Below, piece by piece: positions 44,139 through 57,210 of a stretch of 64,000 bases of DNA. Both the position numbers and the translations under genes were made by a program. The stretch spans positions 25,042,681 through 25,106,680 of the forward strand of contig JAJLRJ010000014.1 of the NCBI GenBank assembly GCA_024195265.1, in the 5' to 3' direction. The notes below the pieces were generated by a model. That model made no database searches. It was not told where the DNA came from and saw nothing but the letters and a program-made list of their open reading frames with translations. This DNA comes from Dendrophyllia cribrosa. Taxonomy: Eukaryota > Cnidaria > Anthozoa > Scleractinia > Dendrophylliidae. Each line of letters opens with the position of its first letter. Position 1 is the stretch's first letter.

Positions 44139-44300
44139 TACCAATCAATCAATCAATCCTTTATTTAACGTGGTCAGTACGTGTACCAAACTACTGTGAC
44201 TGCGATTTTGAACCTAATTATGCTTTTTTTCAGGTTGGTGTTAAGGCAATGGTCCTCCACTGAAAACATAACTACTTGTGGCGTAGCCGACGAGTTTAGG
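44139..44300 (-). mobile_element. LINE 3' end relic (reverse orientation)
   Basis: On the minus strand cacgttaaataaag is followed by (GATT)n, seen on the plus strand as caatcaatcaatcaatcc at 44141-44158. Only the 3' end remains. Confidence 0.55.
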
Positions 44301-46479
44301 TTTGCCCTCTGAATTTTCTCTATTTTTGTGTCACATTAGCGCATGCAAATTTATGTACGCATATTTTAGTTTCACTGTACTGATTGGTTGACGCGCAACC
44401 TCGTGATCTCTCTCTCTCTCTCTCTTGATGGCGGCAAAACCTCTCCGTGTGTTGACTTGAGAATCAGAAGAAAGAATTACAGCGTACAAGTTTTTCAAGA
44501 CAATGCAAAGCGTTCATAGATGGATATGACCGTTTGACATTGTGTTCGCCGCTTATTGCTGTGGGATTTTTGTTCTGAAGTTTTGTATTTTATATAACTT
44601 GCCATTTGTTTACCGATCGAGGTTTGAAGTGTCGGTTATTGTTATTTGAATGTCATCGAGTAGTGGCCAGCCGAGCATTCAAAATCGCTCAGCATTTTGT
44701 GCAGTCAATTTCTTTCAATCTCTGTACGGTATATTCCCATTTTTAAGCAGCAAGATAAGACATGCTGAAATGTTTGGTGTCTTATTAACTCGAACTATTT
44801 GATTTCTCCATAACTTGACGAACCTCAATATTTGCATATTGCTCGTTGGATTGAAATCAGGTTGACAATTTGCTCCAAAATTAACCAGTAATACTTGATA
44901 AATAGTTTTTCCTTTACAATTCTAGCTAGGTTTTAACTCGTGAATACGCGAAGCATGAAGCGAGTTGTACCATTCACTCAACTGTAAACTTTTGTTAGTA
45001 ATTCCAATGACCAGTGCATAATGTTTCGAACTCTGAAAGACTTTAAATGGATTTTTCAAGACTTAGAAGAACGCTACAGCACGGTAATGTGTGAAGTTTC
45101 GTTGTCATTTGTTAAAAGGTCAAATTAACAAATTCTATTTCGGAAACCGTGTAAATTAAAAAAAAATTCTTAGCGTGAGACAAATAAACATTAAGAACTG
45201 GGTGACGTAATGTTTTAAATTTGTTTACTCGTCAATTCTTTGGCTGCTCTGTGAAACAACAAAATGATTAGACCAATCATAGGGAACCCGCACACTTATT
45301 TTTAAACTGAATACGCTTATTTGTAAACTGCACAGTCAAGAAGAATAGTCGTCGTTGTGAGATGCATTTTGCGATAGGAAACGATGTTCGTCGCGTAGCT
45401 TTAACCGGTACAAGATTACACAATGCCTCTTTGTGTTTATATTATATCGCGTGTCACGGCTGCTTATCGAAAGTCACAAAAAATTTAACCCATTGCGTCA
45501 TCCAGTTTTCTAATTTCCGCGTACAATGCACATTTATGCCACGCTTAGAATTGTTTTTGTAATTTGGAAGATCTATGATAATCGCTGAAATATAAATGAT
45601 ACGCTGTTAAAATGCTAGAATCAGTTATTTTCTCAGGCCGTGAATCTTTATCAAGTGTGCTGTTGGCATGACTTGTGAGATAGCGTTTCTTCGGTCATGG
45701 ATAAAGATCCATTAAGTCTTTTTAAGAATGTAATTCTTTCTGTCGGAATAATAGTTCCTTAGAATTGTTTTCAGTTCCTCTGAGTTTATTCTGTGTTTAT
45801 TAGTTGACTCTCACAGCTAGGAACTTCCGTCATTGCATCCAGCTGCTGTTTTCTTGTTTGTCTGATACTTATCTGTCAGGCGCATTATTTTTTTCGTTCC
45901 CTCCCCTATAGTGCCTCCCGCTTCTTGGCCCCTGGTCCGTACGACTACATAGTCTAAAAATAGCGTTCTATATTGACGAGTTGGCTCATAGGAGCCTTTG
46001 ATTTTCATTTAAATAACTCTGCTTGTTTCAGAGTACATAGCACGGACAGCATTAAACAACATTATACTGGGTACAATTCTGGATCTGGATGTAAATTACC
46101 ACACTTTCTCGGTAGAAGTAAGACATTTTTATTGACTCTTTTTATTGACATTTTGATGGTTGTGTTATGAGTTGAAGTGGTCATCACATGCAGAGTGATG
46201 CGTAGAATCCTCCCACCATAGGAAAAAAAGACAAAGAGCACTTCTGAGAAGATTACTTTAATTTGGTATTGCTATCTGAAATTCACATGTGTGATGTCTT
46301 TCACGTGAACAATCATCAAAAAACTTATCTTGCCTCTATTGGTTTCGCTTTAATTAAACAACCGCGTATAACAACCTCAGTTGTGATTAAGAATATGTAG
46401 GCTGAAGTTTTGGCATTTAAATTCCCATTACATAATAACCTGTTGAGCCAAGAACTTGAAACAGGTTCCTATTTGCAAA
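44301..46479. other. Non-coding
   Basis: Contains a short (CT)n at 44407-44425. ORFs are short and without family features. I see no exon, RNA gene or element ends. Confidence 0.4.
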
Positions 46480-46615
46480 ATTAGAAAAACAGCACTACTG
46501 TCGCTCCGACGAGGGGCTAGCGCTCGAAACGTCAGCTATTTGAATCTTTTTACGGTGGTCAACTTACCTTATCGACTCAGTCGATAAAGCTAAATTCTCG
46601 TAGTACTACTGTAAT
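46480..46615 (+). mobile_element. Possible PLE terminal-repeat relic
   Basis: gctagcgctcgaaacgtcag followed by ctttttacggtggtcaactt and tcgactcagtcgataaagc resembles the region downstream of the endonuclease in Penelope-like elements. Identification by motif memory only. Confidence 0.35.
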
Positions 46616-47442
46616 AGACTGAAAGTAATCACTTCAGTGGTGGATTTGTAAAACTTAATTTTGGACTGAAACTGTTTGATATAGTATGATAGCGCAATCT
46701 GACCATGCATGAACTGGTGTTTAAATGACAGTGGGTTAAAGACGCCACGAGTTCAAGCTGTGTACAGGTTCTTGTTACACAACGTTCATGATTAAGATTA
46801 AGATTCTGATTCTCAAATGATCCAAGTTCCAAACTGTGATTATTATATTGATTATTCATTAACACTTTGAAGAAACCATCTGGCAGCACAAAATGTTGAT
46901 TAGAAAATTTGAGAGAGATTCTCTGCAATCTGACTTATGTTATAAAGTTAGAACTACCAGTACAGAGGTTATACCAAACCGGTGGATAGTGTTTCTTGCG
47001 CGCTCTGATTGGCTATTCAAACTCGGGATAGTATTTGTAATTCACCTCCAGGCATTGATCTGGATTTCACGCGCGAGTTTTTCCCCATTTGTCAGAAATA
47101 GATTTACAAGGCTTTCTGCACAGAAAATCATTGACAAATGCCATAGAATATATTTCCACTAAAATGGGTTTTCTCTGGCATGGTCCACCAAGTGAAACTA
47201 AAAAAGAGCCTGATCGCAGGTTAAGTGGGAAATTGAAGACACAAAGTTTGGCGTTGATATTAAAGACAAAGAGTCTGATATGTAATGGTAAAGTTAAAAT
47301 GCGAGCATTGTCTTATTTTTATTTTAGTTAAAGGATCCAGTGCGCGCGAGGAACGAGGGCGCAAGCTTATTACTTTGTCACTTTTCTCCTAATCTCGGCT
47401 CGTAGATGCCGCTTGCGCTCGACTAACTAGCTACAAACAATT
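46616..47442. other. Non-coding
   Basis: No gene seen. A GC-rich patch with gcgcgctctgattggctatt near 47000 and gcgcgcgaggaacgagggcg near 47345 looks like dispersed-repeat sequence. Confidence 0.35.
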
Positions 47443-47560
47443 AACTATTATAGCGCGAAAGCGCAGCGTGATATCGCCTAATACTTAGCCGACGAGGCGG
47501 CCGTAGGCCGAGTCGGCTAAAATTGGGCGATATCACGCAAGCTTGAGTGCTATAATAGTT
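47443..47560. mobile_element. 118-bp foldback MITE
   Basis: aactattatagc at the left mirrors gctataatagtt at the right; the stem continues through gtgatatcgcc / gggcgatatcac and ttagccgac / gtcggctaa. Confidence 0.8.
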
Positions 47561-47835
47561 TTATAATTCAACACATTGATAACAAAGCACAGTTTGAAGA
47601 AAAAATATCGCCGACAAGCCTTTTATTTGAAAAAAAAGCTTACATATGTTTTACGGCGCGAAACTTGCAACATCACACAGTTCATGAATGAAAGTGGCGC
47701 CTTTGTCAATATTGTGCAAGCTTGAACACTATAACTGTTTTATAATTAACACACTGATTGATAACAAATCACAGTTTCGAGGAAAAAATCATTGAGATAT
47801 ACAACCTTTTATTAAGTAAAAGGCTTACAACAATA
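47536..47835. repeat. Two-copy degenerate direct repeat
   Basis: 47536-47650 and 47697-47830 share agcttga, actataa, gttttataatt, aacacattgataacaaa and cacagttt...aaaaaat. Likely a duplicated end of the neighbouring element. Confidence 0.6.
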
Positions 47836-47859
47836 TTTTACCTCGCGCCGTTTCTTACA

Positions 47860-48490
47860 CAACAAGCAGCGAATGCCAAAACGTTTGCGGAGCTAAAATT
47901 AATTTGAGAGTTTCTACGAAGAGCTTTCGTCTACGTAAAGAACGAGACAGAGTAGTGATTACACAAATAAAAACACGGTAAAATGGCATAGAATTTCTTA
48001 GTTACAAGTGTTTCGTATCTTAAAAAGTTCAATTCAGAATCAAAACAAATTGAACAAACACACGGTTACCCAAACATGGCGGCGAAAAGTCTAAAAGAAC
48101 TGCAGCATGGACGCAGTATGTCTTACAAAAATTCACAGCTAAAGGATACAAGAAACGGTTAAAACATCGTTACCTGAAGTTGATGTGGTTTTTAGTCCTT
48201 TACATCAGCGCACTAAATTTTCAAACATCGAAGTACGAGCTGAGTCAATCGCTGTTGTTTGCAAACTTGCTCGTTTTAGTTCCTACAGCCGTAGTGGCGT
48301 CAATTCGCTTAAACCAAAGATGAGAAACTTTTCTGAGGAAGTATCAAGCCTAATCATATTCCAGAAGTGATTACTAAAGGCATTTTCCGAAAATTGTGCT
48401 CCTTCATTCACTTCTTGTCGAGCGGTTGACTTTGAACCAGCTTTCATTCACCTTCGCAAAGAAACACTGCACTGCGACCGCGACAACGCG
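47860..48490. repeat. Long inverted repeat, left arm
   Basis: Reverse complement (diverged, with indels) of 50715-51405. Shared blocks include acaagtgtttcgt, ggcggcgaaaagtc, aaaagaactgca and ttgaaccagctttcatt. Possibly the long terminal inverted repeat of an old DNA element of about 3.5 kb. Confidence 0.65.
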
Positions 48491-50714
48491 AAAATTTCGC
48501 GTCTTTTTTGTCCAATCATGTGATCAATAATTTTTCTCTTTTCTTTTCTTCTCTTTTTATCGTTCCTTTCCCTTTTTTATCTAATAGTTCACGCATTTTT
48601 CTCCCAAAAACACGAAAGTGCAGGCAGCGGTCATTTTCATTTTCCTTCAAAAGTTTTTTTTTTTTTTTTGTTTTTTTTTTTTTTTTTTTAATTTTCCTTC
48701 AAAATGCGAAATTTACCATCGTTGGATATATGTCATGTAGACATAGCGTATATCGATAACTTTTTTACCATATTTGGGCAGTGTATCAATGTGTTGAATT
48801 ATACTTAATAGACCGATGAGGCAGAAGGAAAATGCATTGAGGCATTTAATCGCAACAAAAGTTACTGGTACCTTGGGTTCTGTCTTAACTTACCAGTTTA
48901 ACTTAGCGTCGAGCATCCAGATGCTTTCTCAAAGTTTCATTAAGTGGTTGCGATGATTTCAAAAGCTCTAATGCTGGGTAGACGCTGACGTGAGCCAATA
49001 TATATGAGTCTCACATAATTGAGCCTTCCCGTTGTTTTTCATTTATTGCGCCAGAGCTTTATTGCTTTGTTTAATATGAAAAAGCTTTTGGTTTATGAAA
49101 TGTTTTTTATCTCTAAGCCGTAAAATTTTTAATTTCTTTTTTTTTTGGCTTTTAGTAAGCTGGAGTCCTTTTGTGTGTGTGCCTCGCAGCTAATTATAAA
49201 ATAGTAATAGTGCCATCGCATTGTGTCACTTTTTTCGGTAGTTGGTGAATGAAAAAACAAACATATGTTTTTTTGTGTGGAAGGCAAAATTTGGCAAAGA
49301 AAAGTTTCAAATAAACTAACCTCCATAACAAAGAGGAAGAAAAAAAGAACAGAAATGTTTACACTGATGAGTCTTCCCGTCGATTTTCCTTTATATTGCC
49401 TGACCTTTACTGTTTTGTATAATTTCAAAAAGCTTTTGTTTTATATAAAGGTTTTTAAAAAAATCTAACTTTTACAATGAACCGTCCGCTAAAACTTAAA
49501 TGTTAACAAGATTGTTGTTGGCTTCCTTTTTGTTCCTTAGGGCCGAGTAACAATAAAACAAGAACGACTCTTTAAGGACGCGTTCGATTCACCGTATTCC
49601 GGAATAAAAATAACAGAATAGCCTCTTAGAATGGTTTGTTTAGGAACACTTGCGGTATAAATCTGTCAAAACATGTTTATAATACGGCAATAGCAGATGT
49701 TTAGTTTTCCAGTGGCTCCAAAATCCCGAAAAACGTGATTTTTGTGACCATTCTCGTATTCTTATTCCGGAATACGTGCAATTGGACGCACCCTAAATGA
49801 CAGCTTAGATTAAGAATTTTAGAGGCCAAAGGTTACCCTGTAAGAAAAATCACCTGCCTTCTTGGGCTGCTTGAAGTAACTAAAAACATGACAATTATTT
49901 TACAAAGCGTTTATATAAGAGAAGGTAATTTCTGACGAATGAACCAAAGCTTATTCTATGTATTTTTTTTAATTGATTTTTAAATTATTAAAACCCTCAC
50001 ACTCCTTCTTCACTATAATTTTCAAAAACCTTAATTAAAGTTGGTCTCCCTTTATTGGGAATTCCCTTTTTTGATTAATATTTTGCTTCAACACTTGTTT
50101 TTTGCTAATTTTTTTGGCCAACACCAGCCATTAAATTATCATGAAATTAAACGTTGTGCCTACTTATTTCATGACTCCTTCTGTTTCTGACTTTTTTATT
50201 TTTCTACTGAAATTTCTAACAAAAATCATAACCAATTTTCAACGAAGCTCGCTAATTTAAACTTTCGCTCTCTGGATGCATTCATTTCGCAACTCTGGAT
50301 GCATTATATCATTGTAGATTAACTCGAACATTTGTTAACTCGAACAGTTTTTTTGTTTCTGCAGAAGATTTAAGGACGAAGATTGATTTTTTATTACAGC
50401 TGGGTAATAAGTTACCGTATCAGAAATGTATAAAAATGGGGACTCGTCAACTTCGTTTCCGACCGTTATTTTCTATACCAAATTTTATATGAGTAGGTCT
50501 GTTAAGCAAATTCATTCAACTAGTGACGTCCCTTAAAGGAAATGTAATCTTTAAACAACAGCATTTGCAAACTCTCACAGCCGCAAGTCGCAAGATTGGA
50601 TGTCGCGCGGGTAGAAAAATGAAAAATTTAAACTTCTTGCATTGGTTTTTTTATCACTTTTTCACATCTGTGGAGAACTGAAAAATAAAAACTATGTATT
50701 AAAAATGGGGTCAC
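48491..50714. other. Interior of the long inverted repeat
   Basis: T-rich (poly-T at about 48655-48690), no transposase-like frame. Contains the MITE at 49573-49795. Confidence 0.45.
49573..49795. mobile_element. 223-bp MITE
   Basis: The ends taaggacgcgttcgattc and tagggtgcgtccaattg (right end reversed) are similar, and both lead into cgtattccggaataa, giving an inverted repeat of about 35 bp. Confidence 0.75.
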
Positions 50715-51405
50715 CGACCATCCAAGCGCATTGTGTCGCAATGTTTCTCGGTGAAGCTAAATGAAAGCTGGTTCAAAATTCAAAATTTTAACAGCTCGCC
50801 AAGAAGCGAATGAAGGAGCAAAATTTCTTGCATTTTTCGGCTCTGGAATAAGATACGGACTCGATGCTTTGTAAAACAAAATGTTTCTTATCTTTAATTT
50901 GAGTGGATTAGAGCTAAAAGATCTCACCAGTACATGACTTTAGGAGTTAAAACGAGAAAGTTTGTAAACAGCTGAACAGCGATCAAGCACTTTCAAAATA
51001 ATTTACTTGTTTGAAAGTTTTTTGATGATGGATTGGATTGGACTTAAAAGCCGCACCGACTACAGTTACCGCTTTCTTAAATGTTTATTTGTGTCATAAC
51101 GGTGTAAAGGTTTCTAAAAATTACTGCAGTTCTTTTACGGACTTTTCGCCGCAGGTAGACATGTGTCTGTTCAGTTTCTTTTGATTCTAGGTAAATTGAA
51201 CTTTTTACATTTGTAAAGACACGAAACACTTGTCAATTTAGGGATTCTCTGCCATTTTTCCTGAGTTTTATATCATATACTCTGTCTTTCTTTAGACAGA
51301 CGAAAACTCTCGGTTTAAAACACTGCAATTTGCGTAAACGGATTTTATTTTTCTGATTTTTGCGTGGCAAAATTTGTATTCGCTGCTGGCTGTTGATGTG
51401 TAAGA
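50715..51405. repeat. Long inverted repeat, right arm
   Basis: Inverted partner of 47860-48490. Confidence 0.65.
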
Positions 51406-53464
51406 AATAGTGAGAGGTATGAAATGACTAAAAATGCCCACTCCTTAAATTCAAGCAATTTTACAGAAACTGTCTGAAACATAGAAAAGCGCAACTAAAT
51501 ATAACTACTGAATATATGAATTTTTCTAAATATATCGAGCTTCTTATTCTAAACATCTTAAAAATATGTATCTGGACATTGTAGCCTACAAGGTAAGCTG
51601 GCTAATAAATATAATATTTCAACTCCACTGACAACACAGCAAACATGTGCAATCCATAAGGTTTATTTTGGTTCACTGCGACCTCGCACCAGCAGCCGGT
51701 TCGAACTACACAAGTTCGAAACGATAATTACAACTAGATATATCCTAAACTGGCACTACACTTTACAGAGCTGAGCAACTGCTCAAAAAATAAACTGCGC
51801 CAGAAAAAAACCTGCAAGAAAAAACCCCTGTGAGGAAAAAGGGAGGAAATCTGGATAGGAACCATGGCTCAAGCTCCAAACAATAAAAGCCCATCTACGA
51901 GGCTTTCAAGTGCAAAGCTAAGCAAAACAAAATACAAATATCTTAATAATCATAATAAAAACATCAATGCCACTGGAGCTGGCCTGGAATGCCTCACCAC
52001 GTGACAAAATATGACTTTATAGGCAGCATGATACCCATCATGAACTGTAACAGTCGAACCCAGCCCCTGCTGGTCCTGTGCCATAGAAATATCAATTTCT
52101 GTCTAATCGCATTGCCATTACTCAAACACCAGAAATAACATTGCTTTTCTAGTTTTTATAATCTCATTTTGTTCTTGTATAATGCAGTGGCTGATCTAAG
52201 AGTAAGGATCTACCTGATATAACCTGTATTCCTGATAATCAAACTCTCGCCCAATCAAAATAAACAGAACACCACTGCATATTGTCCTCGACCCATGTCC
52301 ACAACAATACTATACATCCACTTTCAGACCAATTTTCTTTCGGACAAAAATTAATGAACAAAGGTTGGTAGGGGGGGGGGGGGGTGGAAAGAAGGGCCCT
52401 AGGATCTTTTGATACCCAGTCCCATAGCAGTTACAGTGACCCACAGCTCAAAACCCAAAACTGACCAGTACCAGTTCCCATTTATAATAATTTAAGAAGA
52501 CAGGGCACTAAGTACAAGTTAAATCGAAGCGTGAAGAATCTGCATAACGTCCGTCGCCACTGTAACCCGAAACTTCTCGCTAACACAAACAAAATACTGT
52601 TTATCCTGTTAATTCACTTCGTTACACAGTTAACCCTCGATACCTCAAACACTCAATCAGCCTCGAATAGCTTTGTGTACTCTCTTGCGTTTCAAGTTAT
52701 CGGGATGTAAGGAATTAACCGTTTATTAACAAACGCGTGGTTTACATTCTATATTTATACAACGATGTTGTAACATTTTTCTTTTCCATGAAGCGGCACG
52801 GTTAGAGGCAAATATAAGCTTTTTGACAAATAAAGGAATTTTGTGGTTCTTGATCACATGGCGTTTTCGTTTGTTATAACCACACTTTATAATTATATTA
52901 ACTTTGCTTATGTTAGCCGATTCCTTCGTTAACGTCACATACTAGTTATGTAAGGATGTGGAACCAGTTATCAGTTATAAAATGTGCAATGGTGAAGTTG
53001 GTTCCCCTTCAAGCTAGATCTCCAAGGAACGAAACGATTTTCTCTTCACCATACCCGATACCTCCCCCTTATAAATTTACTGCTTTGTAAGTAAGCTTTG
53101 CTCCCCTATTGGCGCAAACTGTGCACTGTTCAAAAGTTCACCCAGCCAGGTTTGAAGGTAGCTTCAACAGGATAGTCTTTCATCCGACTACGTACCATCA
53201 CATCATCATAAACATGCCCTTTCAACTGAGTAGGGGTTATGATAATATTGTCGCGGTCGGTGACAACGTATTGCCTGCCAGTCTTGGAGTGTCAGGCTCC
53301 TCCTCGGTTTTCGAATTTCTTTCCTGGATGTTTTTTTCTATACTCCCATTAAAAAAAATTGGGTTCCAACGAGGTGGAAACGGGTGCAATGTGAGGGGTT
53401 TGGTCGCTTGTTCAGCATTTCGTTTTTTTTTCAGTTCCTTGTAGGAATAGGGGGCCCCTATTGG
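51406..53464. other. Non-coding
   Basis: No gene seen. A G tract lies at about 52371-52384. The C-rich ORF at the end has no family features. Confidence 0.4.
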
Positions 53465-53870
53465 CCAATATCACGCTAGCATGGCACAAAAATATATTTA
53501 GTTTATTTGGAAAAAGAGCCCAGCATCAAATTTAGCATATCGATATTAGTAAAACTACAAAGTTTTGTAAAGATTGCTAGAAAACTGACGAATTAAGATA
53601 TGAAATTTTGAAACTGAGCATTTTTACAAAGAAATGTATGGTGGACGGGCATAGATTGCCCGTCCAGCCTCGTTTTCATGTTTTTCCCATACATTTCTTT
53701 GTAAAAATTAGGCCAGAGTACTATGTTTCAAAAGCTCGTATCTCCGTCAGTATACGAGCAATCTTTACGAAACTTTACAGTTTTACTAATATTGATGTGC
53801 TGATTTTGATACTGGACTCTTTTCCCCATTAAATTAAATATATTTTCATGCCATGCTAGCGTGATATTGG
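53465..53870. mobile_element. 406-bp foldback element
   Basis: ccaatatcacgctagcatgg mirrors ccatgctagcgtgatattgg at the far end. The arms (about 190 bp, diverged) meet at gacgggcatagattgcccgtc; the inner stem has acaaagaaatgtatgg / ccatacatttctttgt. Confidence 0.85.
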
Positions 53871-54555
53871 TGTATCAAGTTTCAAGTTTAGTTTATTGCT
53901 TTATATTGTAAACAGTTACAGTAAATAAATATAAAATTTAAGAGCAAGGAATATTTCACAGCTTCGCCTGTTCCTTTTTCGTAAATCCGGCCGCACCTTT
54001 GCGGTCAGTGTTTCTCGAAATAGCCGCTGTAATGTCTTAAATACAGGCGCTTAGTGTTTGTTTGTTAAACTACGACAGTTAGACGAAACTCGTAGGAGAA
54101 TAAACAAGTTTTGCAACAACAGTTCGCAGAGTACTGCTCACTAGTTTAGTGTTTAAAAAATTGTCTTTAAAACATTATGGTTAATATTGGAATAACAGTG
54201 TATTAGAAGTTCATCGTTTGAACAAATCATTTCTAAATAACCACTGTCCATAGATATTAACCTTTGGTTATTTTAGAAATGATTAATTCAAACGATGAAC
54301 TTCTAATACGCTGTTATTCCAATATTAACCAATGAAAGATAAATATTTTAACAATGTCCGCTTTTCCAATATTTTTCAATTTATCACTCCTTCACTGTTA
54401 AGTAAAGTGTTCACCATTGGCTCAGAATTATGGACTGATATTGTTTTAGCCTTAAATATAGCTTCCGTGTCTTTTCAAAGGTGCTTGACAAGTCCCACTG
54501 CGTTCCCAACAAGTGTGACTTTAGCGAGTGAAAACCTACACTGTTTTCCTAGCAA
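53871..54555. other. Intergenic, 5' flank of the second gene
   Basis: Apart from the foldback at 54178-54331 nothing is recognised. No clear TATA box before 54556. Confidence 0.35.
54178..54331. mobile_element. 154-bp foldback MITE
   Basis: tggttaatattggaataaca mirrors tgttattccaatattaacca, and gttcatcgtttgaa mirrors ttcaaacgatgaac. It lies about 230 bp upstream of the second gene's start and could affect its promoter. Confidence 0.8.
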
Positions 54556-54579
54556 ATGTTAGCATTAAAGCTAAAAGTA

Positions 54580-54871
54580 ATGGCTTTGTTTTTATCATTT
54601 TTGTTCCTCCTATCCTGCACGCGCTTGGCCGTGCACGCGCAGACGCAGCTGAGGCTCGTACGAGAAAAGTTTCATCCCGATGACGACTTTCTACTGCCGA
54701 GTAATACCGCCGAGTGTCCGGGTTCCTTTACGCGTACTCCTTTATGCAGTTAATATAATGCTTCTCGGCTCGCAGGTTGTTGGTGTCAGTGTGAAAGACC
54801 CGCCGGCGAATATACCTTCTATGAACCGATCAATTCATGCCTTGAAGTCAGCATCGCCCGTCAGAGAGCAG
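54580..54871 (+). CDS. Secreted mucin-like gene, exon 1 (in-frame TAA)
   Basis: ATG at 54580 gives MALFLSFLFLLSCTRLAVHA, a clear signal peptide (an upstream in-frame ATG at 54556 adds eight residues). Then come AECPGSFTRTPLCS, a TAA at 54751-54753, and in the same frame YNASRLAGCWCQCERPAGEY and YEPINSCLEV up to donor gtacga (phase 1). The Cys-rich part clearly continues past the stop, so the gene carries a nonsense codon here, or 54701-54775 is a 75-nt intron (GTAATA...TCGCAG) that removes the stop and keeps the frame. No family recognised. Confidence 0.65.
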
Positions 54872-55565
54872 GTACGAATAATTGTTATAGTTAACGTAAA
54901 GCTATTGCTTTGAGGTTTGATAAACATTACAACCTCATGATAATACAGATCATTCTATTTTTTTCTTATTACAACATTTTATTCTTATCATAATGCCTTT
55001 TTTATTTTAATTCCAACGAATCCAAAAAGTATGTACTCGCCTATTAACGAAGGGCCGAAAGTTCCGTTTCAGTTATTCTGGGTATAACGGACACACGCTG
55101 GGTATTTTTGAGTGATTTGAAATCCTTGTTGCAAGCGCTTTCAGAAATTGCCATTGGATATCCCATACTACGAAATCATTTTTGGCGCCAAATTCGTGGC
55201 GTCATTTTCCTGCCAAAAAAAAATACTGAAAACGGTAACTTTTTAGAAAATGGCGAGTGTTATATTGTGTCGAATTGTGGTAAAGTTTCATAATCACAGC
55301 ATCAATAAGTAAAAAGCAGTTTGACCGTGGCCTGAAATGGCTCAAAAAATCTCCAGCGTAGACAGAGCTTTGAGTTCAAAGCTTCAATATAAGAACTTAT
55401 TTTAGAACGATGCTATACTGCTATTACAAACACCGTCGTTTAGAGCAAGGCATTCTGCTGTGTTATCATCGCATCAAATCGAAGAAAACGTTGGGTGATC
55501 AGGCATTTATTAATATATTCTGACTTGGCGTAAGAATACGTAATTTTGTTTGGATATTTGCGCTA

Positions 55566-55602
<37 letters not shown>

Positions 55603-56376
55603 ACAAAGCTAACTAAAAAATCTTATTTTATAATTAATTTCACTTAACTTCACTTATTAATTTTATTATTATTATTATTATATTTTAATATCAAATGAGT
55701 CAATATAGACGTAATCTAATTTCTGGTGGTCTAAAGAGCGGCCACTTGGGGGTAAGCTGAGGATAAGGATGGCACTTGAGAGTAATTACATACACGTCAT
55801 TTGCCAACAGTCAGAATAAACGACATTGCAAAAATTCGGATCACCCCTTTCCTCCTGCGCTTTATGATCTATAAAGGTTTAGATGGTGTTACAATACAAT
55901 ACGGTTTTGCCACTCCCCTGAGTGTCGGGCTTTTCAGTGTCAATTTGATCGAATTGGCTCCGTTTGTAAACAGCATAAGCTTATTTTTACAAAACAAAAC
56001 AAATACTTAACATTGCGAAGAATCTATCAAAGAAAGAATTATGAAAATCCACAATCATCAAAAATCCAAAGAGAATAAATATATCGTTCGCTGGTTCTGA
56101 AAATTTTTTTCAGTCCTTGAGTCAGTTTTGGTCTTCGTGTACTAAAAAGACGATTTCGTCGCTTTAAGGTCTTCCAGTACCCACTTTATCGCCACCGAGC
56201 TATATTCTTTAGGCCTATTTCTTTTCATTTTGTACTCTAGTAATGTATGTTTTCACCCACACAATAGAGAATTACCCGTCTTCAAAATATCATGAAACTA
56301 TCATATAGCCGTGACATCAGGCCACGAGCGACTAGAATCGACTGGGACTCGGGTGAGCGAGTGGTCAATTTTTTAA
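54872..56376 (+). other. Intron of the secreted gene
   Basis: (ATT)n tracts lie at 55568-55602 and 55660-55680. Nothing else recognised. Confidence 0.45.
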
Positions 56377-57206
56377 CCCTTTAACACCCAAGAGTATCTG
56401 ATATCAAAATTCAAGAAAAATCCCCAAATTTCATTTTGTGAAATATTGGAAAATAAATGGTACCAGGCAAAAGTACTGCTGAAGAGGTTTCATTTGAATG
56501 GTCACACCATAGGATTTCATCAAAAGACTCAAAAGTTAGAACAAATGGTACCATGCAAAAGTACTGCTGAAAAGGTTTCATTTGAATGGTCACACCATAG
56601 GATTTCATCAAAAGACTCAAAAGTTAGAACAAATGGTACCATGCAAAAGTACTGCTGAAAAGGATTTCATTGGAATGGTCACACCATAGGATTTCATCAA
56701 CAGACTCAAAAGTTAGAACAAATGGTACCATGCAAAAGTACTGCTGAAGAGGGTTCATTTGAATGGTCACACCATAGGATTTCGTCAACATACTTAAAAG
56801 TTAGAACAAATGGCACCATGCAAAAGTACTGCTGACGAGGTTTCATTTGAATGGTCACACCATAGGATTTCGTCAACAGACTCAAAAGTTGGAACAAATG
56901 GTACCATGCAAAAGTACTGCTGACGAGGTTTCATTTGAATGGTCACACCATAGGATTTCGTCAACAGACTCAAAAGTTAGAACAAATTGTACCATGCAAA
57001 AGTACTGCTGAAGAGGTTTCATTTGAATGGTCACACCATAGGATTTCGTCAACAGACTCAAAAGTTAGAACAAATTGTACCATGCAAAAGTACTGCTGAA
57101 GAGGTTTCATTTGAATGGTCACATCATTGGATTTTGTTGACAGACTTTAAAGTTGCAATTGGAACTGCACAAAATGTCTCCATAATTGACTCTGGGAGTG
57201 AACGGG
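56377..57206. mobile_element. TTAA-flanked MITE with internal 88-bp satellite
   Basis: TTAA at 56373-56376 and 57207-57210 encloses the ends CCCTTTAACACCCAAGAG and (reversed) CCCGTTCACTCCCAGAG. TTAA target sites with CCC ends are the hallmark of piggyBac-type elements. No transposase; the interior is almost all tandem repeat. Confidence 0.75.
56455..57165. repeat. 88-bp tandem repeat, about 8 copies
   Basis: Units begin at 56461, 56549, 56637, 56726, 56814, 56902, 56990 and 57078, spacing 88 or 89 bp. Each holds ggtaccatgcaaaagtactg, tttgaatggtcacaccatag and agactcaaaagttagaac. The last unit is degenerate. ORFs across it are artefacts. Confidence 0.95.
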
Positions 57207-57210
57207 TTAA

